A DNA stretch of 10,649 nt from UBA4312 sp040266995 (GTDB taxonomy: Bacteria > Bacillota_I > Bacilli_A > Erysipelotrichales > Erysipelotrichaceae), in NCBI GenBank assembly GCA_040266995.1, contig JAWRHV010000035.1:1-10649 (forward strand), in the 5' to 3' direction. A program made the position numbers and the translations under genes. Below, one piece after another: positions 5,431 to 10,649 of this stretch (the first letter of the stretch is position 1; each line of letters opens with the position of its first letter). Under the pieces are notes generated by a model. The model was not told the origin of the DNA and did not search any database. It was given only the letters and a program-made list of their open reading frames with translations.

Positions 5431-5868
5431 CTATCCTTTCACCTTTAATTCAACAGGCTGCTGAGCTGCATGCGGATGTTCACTTCCAGCATATACATAT
5501 ACATGTCTACGCTGTTTGTCACCCAAACGAGTGTGCGGTAACATACCCTTAATTGCTCTTTCTACCCATTCAACCGGATATTTAGCTTTCATTTCTTTCG
5601 CAGAACGAACACGTAAGCCTCCATAATATCCTGAATGATTGTAATACTTTTCCGTATTCAATTTGTTTCCGGTCATAATAACCTTATCTGCATTGACTAC
5701 GATTACATAATCCCCACAATCCACATTTGGTGTATATGTCGGTTTATGCTTTCCTCTTAATACATGGGCACAAGTGGTAGCCAGACGTCCTAATGTCTGT
5801 CCTTCACCGTCAACCACATACCAAGTACGCTTTACTTCAGCTGGTTTTGCCATTGTTGTTTGACGCAT
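5431..5868 (-). CDS. rplM: 50S ribosomal protein L13 (uL13)
   Basis: L13 is an early-assembling large-subunit protein. The 145-residue length is normal. Landmarks are WYVVDGEGQTLGRLATTCAHVLRGKHKPT, the core GDYVIVVNADKV, and the C-terminal PHTRLGDKQRRHVYVYAGSEHPHAAQQP. Start at 5868: AAGGAGG ends 8 bases upstream and the N terminus MRQTTMAKP is common in Bacillota. It is first gene of the rplM-rpsI pair, with its own promoter (5923-5951) and a short leader hairpin that may serve autoregulation. It is separated from the upstream truA operon by terminators and a gap of 377 bases. Confidence 0.98.
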   Translation of the reverse strand: MRQTTMAKPAEVKRTWYVVDGEGQTLGRLATTCAHVLRGKHKPTYTPNVDCGDYVIVVNADKVIMTGNKLNTEKYYNHSGYYGGLRVRSAKEMKAKYPVEWVERAIKGMLPHTRLGDKQRRHVYVYAGSEHPHAAQQPVELKVKG

Positions 5869-5885
5869 TTTTTCTTCCTCCTTGA

Positions 5886-5914
5886 TTTGAACTTGTACCG
5901 GGGTTCAATTCAAA
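5886..5914 (-). promoter_or_regulatory. Candidate L13 autoregulatory leader hairpin
   Basis: The rplM transcript begins with a 29-base hairpin: TTTGAA (5909-5914), TTG and ACC pair with GGT, CAA and TTCAAA (5886-5891), broken by one mismatch and one bulged base. It ends just before the AAGGAGG ribosome binding site. A small hairpin at the very 5' end of rplM mRNA is the position and size of the known Bacillota L13 leader, by which L13 is thought to control its own operon. I cannot run the covariance model, so the match rests on position and shape. Confidence 0.5.
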
Positions 5915-5922
5915 GCAATACC

Positions 5923-5951
5923 ATAATAGAGGAAACGAAAGTAAAAGTCAA
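5923..5951 (-). promoter_or_regulatory. rplM-rpsI promoter
   Basis: TTGACT (5946-5951) and TATTAT (5923-5928) are separated by 17 bases on the minus strand. The predicted start, near 5916, coincides with the beginning of the leader hairpin. The boxes are close to those of the rRNA promoter at 113-141, which fits growth-linked expression. Confidence 0.78.
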
Positions 5952-5986
5952 TTATTTATTCAACACTTTTCAGACTGTCGATCCAA

Positions 5987-6103
5987 TCAATATGTTTTAA
6001 ATGGATATGGGTGATTTGATCGATGATCCATGTAAACAGAACCGACAAAGCTTTCAATCAATATGTGCAGATGATCCAGATCCGTCTCTAAACAAGTTAG
6101 AAA
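5987..6103 (-). pseudogene. Possible short protein remnant with an HxH motif
   Basis: On the minus strand a frame without a start codon runs between stops from 6103 to 5987 and includes LETDLDHLHILIES, followed by VYMDHRSNHPYPF. The block DHLHILIE resembles the HUH motif (D-H-x-H-hydrophobic) of IS200/IS605-type transposases, but the residues that should follow it do not match, and no catalytic tyrosine region is present. If real it is a decayed fragment; with fewer than 40 residues it may be chance. Confidence 0.2.
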
Positions 6104-6109
6104 TCAATG

Positions 6110-6219
6110 AAAAAAACGAGAGCGTTTCTCCTGTTTTCGTCGTAGCTTGCAACGGGAAGCTCTCCTATTTAATAGAATTTTGACTTTTTTTGTATTCAAT
6201 ATGTACCGATTTTCTTTAT
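6110..6219 (-). ncRNA. Candidate small RNA or attenuator between truA and rplM
   Basis: An extended -10 box TGATATAAT (minus strand, TATAAT at 6226-6231) would start a transcript near 6219; no good -35 is visible. The transcript would end at a hairpin: GAGAGC (6159-6164) pairs with GCTCTC (6118-6123), followed by G and seven U (6110-6116). The long loop contains an alternative hairpin, AGCTT (6157-6161) with AAGCT (6144-6148), that shares bases with the terminator arm, so the two are mutually exclusive. This is the geometry of an attenuator or a short independent RNA of about 110 bases. It matches no family I can name. Confidence 0.33.
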
Positions 6220-6233
6220 GTTGCGATTATATC

Positions 6234-6261
6234 AAAAAATACGGATCAAGACCCGTATTTT
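6234..6261 (-). terminator. Terminator overlapping the 3' end of truA
   Basis: On the minus strand, AAAATACGG (6253-6261) pairs perfectly with CCGTATTTT (6236-6244) around an 8-base loop, and the U run continues to 6234. The upstream arm is made of the last truA codons (Lys-Tyr-Gly) and the stop codon lies in the loop. It closes the ecfA1-truA operon. Confidence 0.88.
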
Positions 6262-6983
6262 ACAGAAACTAAATATAATCCATGTCCTTTTGCGTTATAA
6301 CGACATGCCTCTTTGTCCTTTTTTTCCAGCATGACTCTGATTGCTTCCGGTTCAATGGCGTGTTTACCAACCTCGATTAAGGCACCCGTCATCATTCGAA
6401 CTTGATAACGAAGAAATCCGTTGCCCTCATAGATAAAACGGACATCCTTTCCCTCTTGTTCTATATCAATGCGAAAGATTTTTTTGGTGCGTGGTTTTCG
6501 CGGATCGATCTTACTGCTGGAAAAACTGGTAAAATCATGTTCACCAATCAGATGTGCCGCCCCTTGTCGCATTGCTTCCAGATCCAGTTCTGTCCGCATT
6601 TTCGCTTTATATCGATATGTAAAGGGATTGTTCCAGTCATACGTACAGACATACATATATGTTTTGGAAACAGCGTCAAAACGTGCATGAAAGCTATCCT
6701 TAACATATTCAGCACTTTGGATCCGAATATCCTCCGGTAACAACGTGTTTAATGCCTGCACATATTTGTGTGGAGGCATATTTTCCAATGGTTCAAACTG
6801 AAATACTTGTCCAAGCGCATGGACTTTGGTATCTGTTCGCCCGCTGGCAAGAATGGAAACTGGTTTATGATGAATCTTTTCCAGAGCCTTTTCGATGATC
6901 TCCTGGATCCCCACAGCGTTTTCCTGTTTCTGCCAACCGGCATATTTCCAGCCGTCATAAGCGACAACGGCTTTTATCATCAT
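6246..6983 (-). CDS. truA: tRNA pseudouridine(38-40) synthase TruA
   Basis: TruA converts uridines 38-40 of the tRNA anticodon arm to pseudouridine in the cytoplasm. The 245-residue protein shows the N-terminal YDGWKYAGWQ motif and the catalytic loop ASGRTDTKVHALGQV with Asp51. Further family landmarks are SFHARFDAVSKTYMY, HDFTSFS, and the C-terminal GNGFLRYQVRMMTGALIEVG. The start is placed at 6983: its ATG shares four bases (ATGA) with the ecfT stop codon and has GGAG 7 bases upstream, and it gives the usual M-(M)-I-K N terminus; an upstream in-frame ATG at 7007 has no such support. The tight overlap with ecfT is characteristic of Bacillota and implies translational coupling, although the transporter and the modification enzyme have no known direct functional link. 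Confidence 0.97.
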   Translation of the reverse strand: MMIKAVVAYDGWKYAGWQKQENAVGIQEIIEKALEKIHHKPVSILASGRTDTKVHALGQVFQFEPLENMPPHKYVQALNTLLPEDIRIQSAEYVKDSFHARFDAVSKTYMYVCTYDWNNPFTYRYKAKMRTELDLEAMRQGAAHLIGEHDFTSFSSSKIDPRKPRTKKIFRIDIEQEGKDVRFIYEGNGFLRYQVRMMTGALIEVGKHAIEPEAIRVMLEKKDKEACRYNAKGHGLYLVSVKYGS

Positions 6984-7780
6984 GCTAAGACTCCGATCGC
7001 AATACATCCTCCCATAACACAGAGACTTAAAACCAATCCAGTATAATCGGCACGGGTCATCTTCAGAATCTTATATCTTGTTCTTTTCTGATTTGGATCA
7101 TATCCTCTGGCTTCCATCGCATTCGCCAGTTGGTCAGCCCTGTCAAAGGACGATACAAACAACGGAACGACCAAAGACAGAATCGCCATGATTTTTTCTT
7201 TGATCGACCCATTTTCCAGATCCACACCACGGCTGGCCTGTGCATTCATAATTCGTTGTGCTTCTTCAATCAATGTTGGTATAAAACGCAGGGCGATACT
7301 GATCATCATCGCAATAATATGTGCAGGCAAACCAATCTTTTCAAAAGGTTTCAACAGCTTTTCAATTCCCAAAGTCAAATCCAGTGGTTTTGTAGTCGCT
7401 GTTAAAATGGTCGTAATGACAATCATCATCATCAACCTTACAACGATATACAAAGTCTGTTTGATGGCACCGGAATAGATGGTAAACGATCCTATATGGA
7501 ACAAAGGGGTTCCTGTACGTAACGCAAAGCAGTTAATGATCAATAAAAAGACCATCATCCAGATCATCGGTTTCATTGAACGAAGGGCATAGCCCGGTTT
7601 TAATTTTGATAATACCAGTATGATCATGATAAAAACTGCCAATAAGATGTATCCGTATACTCCGGCAGGAATGAAGATGGAAATCATCAAAAATAACATG
7701 ATCATGATTTTGGATCGAGGATCCATACGATGTATCACAGAATCCAATGGCAGATATCTACCTAACGCAATATTATTCAT
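6980..7780 (-). CDS. ecfT: ECF transporter transmembrane coupling protein EcfT
   Basis: EcfT is the membrane scaffold of energy-coupling factor transporters. It joins the two ATPases to exchangeable substrate-binding S proteins for vitamins and metals. The 266-residue protein has several hydrophobic helices (about 24-58, 70-90, 108-130, 152-170 and 245-264) and, in its long cytoplasmic coupling helices, the two expected Ala/Ser-Arg-Gly motifs, ASRGVD (182-187) and EARGYDP (223-229), which dock onto the ATPases. A ribosome binding site (AGGTGAAGG) lies inside the end of ecfA2, and the start codon overlaps the ecfA2 stop by 8 bases (ATGAATAA). The last bases overlap truA. No S protein gene is present in the window, so this is a group II module whose partners are encoded elsewhere. 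Confidence 0.97.
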   Translation of the reverse strand: MNNIALGRYLPLDSVIHRMDPRSKIMIMLFLMISIFIPAGVYGYILLAVFIMIILVLSKLKPGYALRSMKPMIWMMVFLLIINCFALRTGTPLFHIGSFTIYSGAIKQTLYIVVRLMMMIVITTILTATTKPLDLTLGIEKLLKPFEKIGLPAHIIAMMISIALRFIPTLIEEAQRIMNAQASRGVDLENGSIKEKIMAILSLVVPLFVSSFDRADQLANAMEARGYDPNQKRTRYKILKMTRADYTGLVLSLCVMGGCIAIGVLA

Positions 7781-8633
7781 GATCCTTCACCTGCCTTGTA
7801 ACACATTCTACCAGCTCTTCCATGGTAAGAACGGATGTAGGAATGTCAAATCCCTGTTCTTGCAGCTGCAGTTTTAACCGAATCAGTCCCGGAGGGTTGA
7901 TACCGATGGAAGTAATCCATTCCGGATGCATAAAAAAGGTTTTTACATTGGATTCATGTTTCACTTTTCCATGATCCAGGATAATAACATGGTCACAATA
8001 ATTCATTACGTGTTCCATATCATGGGTAACCAGGACAACCGTTTTACCGGCTTTTTGATTTAAATTCATAAATAACTGCATCATTTCCTTGGCTCCCTGT
8101 GGATCCAGACCTGCCGTCGGTTCGTCCAACACCAGTACATCCGGATTCAAAACCAAGATCCCGGCTATTGCCACCCTTCGCTTCTGTCCTCCGCTCAATT
8201 CAAAAGGAGAGCGTGTAAGATAGCTTTCATCCAGACCGACATATGGCAATATTTCATTAACCAGCTTTCGGGCATCTTCTTCCGATGTACCGAAGTTTTT
8301 TGGTCCAAACGCAATATCCTTCTCGATGGTCTCTTCAAATAGCTGGTATTCAGGGAACTGAAATACCAATCCCACTTTTCTTCGCAACTCTTTTACATCT
8401 TTAATTTTCAATAAAGGTTGAATATGAAAACCACAAATATCCAGTGTTCCTGCTGTTGGGATCAATAATCCATTTAAATGCTGAACCAACGTCGACTTTC
8501 CGGAACCAGTCTGCCCGATGATGGCAGTCACTTTCCCTTCCGGGATCTCAAGGTCGATTCCCTTTAAGGCGGCATGCTGAAATGGTGTATTGACATTGTA
8601 AGTGTGTTCTAGTTCTTTGATTTCAATTGACAT
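7773..8633 (-). CDS. ecfA2: ECF transporter ATPase EcfA2
   Basis: This is the second of the paired cytoplasmic ATPases that power ECF vitamin importers. In the 286-residue protein the ABC motifs are complete: Walker A GQTGSGKST (40-48), Q-loop VFQFPEYQLFEET with Gln92, signature LSGGQKRR (from 146), Walker B VLVLDEPTAGLDP with Asp170 and Glu171, and switch His204 in VTHDMEH. The FQFPEYQLFEET form of the Q-loop is typical of EcfA2 rather than EcfA1. A C-terminal extension of about 50 residues after 235 is normal for the family. The coding sequence begins 25 bases inside ecfA1 with AGGTGG 10 bases upstream, and ends inside ecfT, so translation of all three subunits is probably coupled to fix their stoichiometry. 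Confidence 0.97.
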   Translation of the reverse strand: MSIEIKELEHTYNVNTPFQHAALKGIDLEIPEGKVTAIIGQTGSGKSTLVQHLNGLLIPTAGTLDICGFHIQPLLKIKDVKELRRKVGLVFQFPEYQLFEETIEKDIAFGPKNFGTSEEDARKLVNEILPYVGLDESYLTRSPFELSGGQKRRVAIAGILVLNPDVLVLDEPTAGLDPQGAKEMMQLFMNLNQKAGKTVVLVTHDMEHVMNYCDHVIILDHGKVKHESNVKTFFMHPEWITSIGINPPGLIRLKLQLQEQGFDIPTSVLTMEELVECVTRQVKDHE

Positions 8634-9439
8634 AACTGATTCACCACCTCATCCAGCGTTATCGCATCGACAGACAAAAAGCCTTTTTCCTGCATTTTTC
8701 TAGAAAACTGCAGCGCAAATGGTATATCCAGCTGCATGTCCCGAAGTTTTCTATGATTTGAAAAAACATATTTTGGAGAGCCATTCATTTCTATTTTCCC
8801 TTTGTTAAGCACAAGTACGTATTCGCTTTGTGCTACCTCCTCCATATCATGAGTAATTGATAATACGGTAATATTCCTTTCCTCATGAAGCTGCCGGATC
8901 TGCTCATTGATGCTCGCTTTGCCTTGCGGATCCAGCATGCTTGTCGACTCATCAAAAATAATAATGTCCGGCGTGATCGCCAGAATACCGGCAATCGCAA
9001 CTCTTTGTTTCTGTCCACCGGATAAATTTGTAGGTTCTGTATTCAAATATTCGGTCATGCCGACTTTGGCTGCCGACTTTTCTACAATTTCCTGCATTTG
9101 TTCCGGGGGAACACAATGATTTTCCAATCCAAACGCAATGTCATCCGCCACTGTAGAACCTATAAACTGGTTATCCGGATTTTGAAAAACGATCCCTACG
9201 TGCTTGCGAAGATCATATACAGTTTCTTCGGTGAGTTCCTGCCCCATAATACGGATGCTTCCGCTTTTTGCGCGTAACAGCCCAATCAAAAGCTTCGCGA
9301 TTGTGCTCTTACCCGAACCATTATGCCCGATAATCGTCGTGTAGCTTCCTTGGGGTATCGAAAAAGAAATATGGTCTATCGTTGTTTTTTTCTCGTCATA
9401 GGAAAAACAAAGATCCTTGACTTCGATTGCGTTTGTCAT
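8609..9439 (-). CDS. ecfA1: ECF transporter ATPase EcfA1
   Basis: This is the first of the two ATPases of the ECF module, forming a heterodimer with EcfA2 beneath EcfT. The 276-residue protein has Walker A GHNGSGKST (38-46), Q-loop VFQNPDNQFIGSTV with Gln86, signature LSGGQKQR (from 139), Walker B IIIFDESTSMLDP with Asp163 and catalytic Glu164, and switch His197. FQNPDNQFIGSTV marks it as EcfA1. Ser follows the catalytic Glu where ATPases generally have Pro; EcfA1 proteins commonly vary here, so this is not damage. The start at 9439 is chosen because AGGAGG ends 7 bases before it; the ATG two codons upstream (9445) is only 1 base from that site, and the frame opens as far as 9496 without support. 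A weak hairpin separates it from the preceding gene by 49 bases. Confidence 0.96.
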   Translation of the reverse strand: MTNAIEVKDLCFSYDEKKTTIDHISFSIPQGSYTTIIGHNGSGKSTIAKLLIGLLRAKSGSIRIMGQELTEETVYDLRKHVGIVFQNPDNQFIGSTVADDIAFGLENHCVPPEQMQEIVEKSAAKVGMTEYLNTEPTNLSGGQKQRVAIAGILAITPDIIIFDESTSMLDPQGKASINEQIRQLHEERNITVLSITHDMEEVAQSEYVLVLNKGKIEMNGSPKYVFSNHRKLRDMQLDIPFALQFSRKMQEKGFLSVDAITLDEVVNQLCQLKSKN

Positions 9440-9455
9440 ATTCATTCCTCCTCGT

Positions 9456-9490
9456 AAAGAAAAAGGATAAAACACTGAATGTTCATCCTT
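9456..9490 (-). terminator. Weak intrinsic terminator or attenuator before ecfA1
   Basis: On the minus strand, AAGGAT (9485-9490) pairs with ATCCTT (9463-9468), and inside it AACA pairs with TGTT around a 5-base loop; TTTCTTT follows. It starts within the stop codon of the preceding gene and ends just before the ecfA1 ribosome binding site. The stem is A/U-rich and interrupted, so it probably reduces rather than blocks read-through. No separate ecfA1 promoter is visible in the 49-base gap. Confidence 0.5.
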
Positions 9491-9923
9491 ATTCAAAATG
9501 ATATTTTTTATAAGTGGCGCCGCATTCTTTACTAATATCTTTTAATATTTTATATAGATTTTGCAGCTCCGCTTCTCCAAAGGATTCCTGATATACGATT
9601 TCCACGGTTCCTGCTTCATCATCATACGTTGAACCCATATGTTCCTCTGCTGCCAATCTCTGTAATTCGTGCGCAGACTGGGCATCCTGTACCTTGAATA
9701 TAAACAAAACATTGGAGATGTCCTGTCCCTTCAATGAACGAATGTCCATATCCAACACATCTTCATCTTCAGGAATATCCATCATAACCGGTTCGTCAAC
9801 TTCCGGAACCAGAAACTCATTGAGTTCTTCCTGTCTTTTTTTATCATTTACTATTTTTCCGGCAACAGCAGCTCCGGTCGCTGCCACCGCTGCCATACCG
9901 AGCAACGCTCTGAACAAACTCAT
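9489..9923 (-). CDS. Unrecognised membrane-anchored acidic protein
   Basis: I do not recognise this 144-residue protein. Residues 4-22 form an Ala/Gly-rich hydrophobic helix with glycine spacing (LLGMAAVAATGAAVAG), followed by a basic patch (KIVNDKKR), so it is probably a single-pass anchor with the rest in the cytoplasm. Residues about 38-62 are a strongly acidic, probably flexible linker (EVDEPVMMDIPEDEDVLDMD). Residues about 70-144 look like a compact alpha/beta domain, with strand VLFIFKV, helix SAHELQRLAAEEH, strand TVEIVYQES, helix AELQNLYKILKDISKECGA and strand TYKKYHFE; this order could be a ferredoxin-like fold, but that is a guess. AGGAGG lies 8 bases upstream and is itself the codons Arg-Arg of the preceding methyltransferase gene; the gap to that gene is 2 bases. 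It is co-transcribed with the methyltransferase and possibly the ECF genes. Confidence 0.85.
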   Translation of the reverse strand: MSLFRALLGMAAVAATGAAVAGKIVNDKKRQEELNEFLVPEVDEPVMMDIPEDEDVLDMDIRSLKGQDISNVLFIFKVQDAQSAHELQRLAAEEHMGSTYDDEAGTVEIVYQESFGEAELQNLYKILKDISKECGATYKKYHFE

Positions 9924-9925
9924 TT

Positions 9926-10498
9926 TTACTTCCTCCTCAATGTCACTGCGACTCCATCGCCGTCCTCATAAAAAGTAGTTTCAAAATCCTCTAATGACCG
10001 TAAATACTCTTTATATCTGCTAATCTTCTTAACAAGGTTTTTGGTATTACGGTTATGGGTCCTTTCCGGATGATCCACCAATCCATGAAAGTTCATATTG
10101 TCAGAAACAATTATACCATTATTGGATAGTAAACAAACATATTTCTCAAAAAAGCGAGTATACTGCGCCTTCGCAGCATCAATGAATATACAATCATAAG
10201 GTCCTGACGGAACTTCCACCTTGAGCGCATCCCCCTGGATCAAAGTAATTTGGTCTTTATAAGGAGAGGCCTCAATACGTGACAGCGCCTGTCGTATCAT
10301 CTCCGGATCTCTTTCAATCGTAACGACTTTCATATCCGGGTATATAGCTGCAACTTCAAGAGACGTCTTCGCAATAGCCGTCCCTATTTCCAAAAAAGAA
10401 TGGCAGTTGTATTCCTGGATCTTAGATTTGAGAAGTGCCAAACCCCCATCCATCATGACAGGAATATGATGATCTTGTGCGTATTCTTTTATATCCAT
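9926..10498 (-). CDS. SAM-dependent O-methyltransferase, TrmR/YrrM-like
   Basis: The 190-residue cytoplasmic enzyme belongs to the class I O-methyltransferase family that includes Bacillus TrmR (YrrM), which methylates 5-hydroxyuridine at the tRNA wobble position. Visible parts: SAM-binding FLEIGTAIAKTSLEVA (Glu37-Gly39), acidic Glu62 at the end of the second strand (VVTIERD), the metal-binding DAAKAQY (Asp107), SDNMNFHG (Asp133-Asn134), and HNRNTKNL near 148-155. It is somewhat shorter than the Bacillus enzyme, mainly at the N terminus. tRNA as substrate is an inference and small-molecule methylation cannot be excluded, so no symbol is assigned. The ATG at 10498 has no good ribosome binding site, and no promoter is evident in the 29 bases after rplQ, so expression may depend on read-through of the rplQ terminator. 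It ends 2 bases before the next gene. Confidence 0.85.
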   Translation of the reverse strand: MDIKEYAQDHHIPVMMDGGLALLKSKIQEYNCHSFLEIGTAIAKTSLEVAAIYPDMKVVTIERDPEMIRQALSRIEASPYKDQITLIQGDALKVEVPSGPYDCIFIDAAKAQYTRFFEKYVCLLSNNGIIVSDNMNFHGLVDHPERTHNRNTKNLVKKISRYKEYLRSLEDFETTFYEDGDGVAVTLRRK

Positions 10499-10508
10499 GA
10501 TCTTTTTT

Positions 10509-10536
10509 AAAAAAGTGAAGTAGAAAACTACTTCAC
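10509..10536 (-). terminator. rplQ terminator built from its own last codons
   Basis: On the minus strand, GTGAAGTAG (10528-10536, encoding Val-Lys-stop) pairs perfectly with CTACTTCAC (10515-10523) around a UUUU loop, followed by six U (10509-10514). It should end the large ribosomal protein operon, leaving the methyltransferase gene dependent on leakage. Confidence 0.9.
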
Positions 10537-10649
10537 AAATTCAACAATGGCCATTGGCGCTGCATCACCACGACGGATCCTTGTCTTTACAACTCTTGTA
10601 TATCCTCCGTTGCGGTCTGCATAAGCAGGTCCGATCTCATTGAACAACT
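10528..10649 (-). CDS. rplQ: 50S ribosomal protein L17 (bL17), C-terminal part
   Basis: Thirty-nine codons of the 3' end are present; the gene continues past the right edge. The peptide LFNEIGPAYADRNGGYTRV followed by VKTRIRRGDAAPMAIVEFVK is the conserved C terminus of L17, a large-subunit protein near the exit of the peptide tunnel. L17 is the last gene of the alpha operon (rpsM-rpsK-rpoA-rplQ) in Bacillota, so that operon should lie just outside the window. The stop codon is inside the terminator stem. Confidence 0.96.
   Translation of the reverse strand, partial: LFNEIGPAYADRNGGYTRVVKTRIRRGDAAPMAIVEFVK

Noticed and set aside
6001..6183. Plus-strand 60-residue frame in the truA-rplM gap.
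   Set aside because: It has no ribosome binding site, no recognisable protein content, and runs through the minus-strand terminator-like hairpin.
1..10649. CRISPR array, tRNA genes, complete insertion sequence or prophage.
   Set aside because: No regularly spaced repeats, tRNA-like cloverleaf sequences, intact transposase or integrase genes, or phage genes were found on reading both strands.

Overview
The window reads as a chromosomal housekeeping region of a low-G+C Gram-positive bacterium (Bacillota). The evidence is strong AGGAGG-type ribosome binding sites, sigma-A-like promoters with 17-base spacers, U-tailed intrinsic terminators, and the typical Firmicutes gene order rplQ ... ecfA1-ecfA2-ecfT-truA-rplM-rpsI. 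An Erysipelotrichia-like lineage is my guess from overall protein flavour, not something proved here. TGA is a normal stop (for example truA), so the genetic code is the standard bacterial one. There are no insertion sequences, phage genes, tRNAs or CRISPR arrays that I can support.

The left edge (1-165) holds a strong minus-strand promoter and a leader with a boxA antitermination motif, so an rRNA operon almost certainly begins just outside the window. Next come a minus-strand small membrane protein with a zinc ribbon (254-646), a plus-strand NADP-type glutamate dehydrogenase gdhA (783-2114), a minus-strand histidine phosphatase (2146-2739), a plus-strand manganese exporter mntP (2815-3384) and a minus-strand DEAD-box RNA helicase dbpA (3374-4759). 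The phosphatase and mntP diverge from two promoters that occupy the same DNA. Convergent neighbours share or overlap terminators.

From 4964 to the right edge everything is on the minus strand. In transcription order it is: the 3' end of rplQ (L17); a SAM-dependent O-methyltransferase of the TrmR/YrrM type; an unrecognised 144-residue membrane-anchored protein; ecfA1, ecfA2 and ecfT (the shared energising module of group II ECF vitamin transporters); truA (tRNA pseudouridine synthase); then, after a terminator and a gene-free stretch with its own possible small RNA, rplM-rpsI (L13-S9) from their own promoter with a short leader hairpin. The ecfA1-ecfA2-ecfT-truA genes overlap one another and look translationally coupled. 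The methyltransferase and the unknown gene sit between rplQ and ecfA1, which are usually adjacent in related bacteria.

The least explained parts are the leader between rpsI and dbpA (4760-4948), the 5952-6233 gap between truA and rplM, and the unknown 144-residue protein. No clearly new multi-gene system is visible; most of the window is conserved translation, tRNA modification, transport and nitrogen metabolism.
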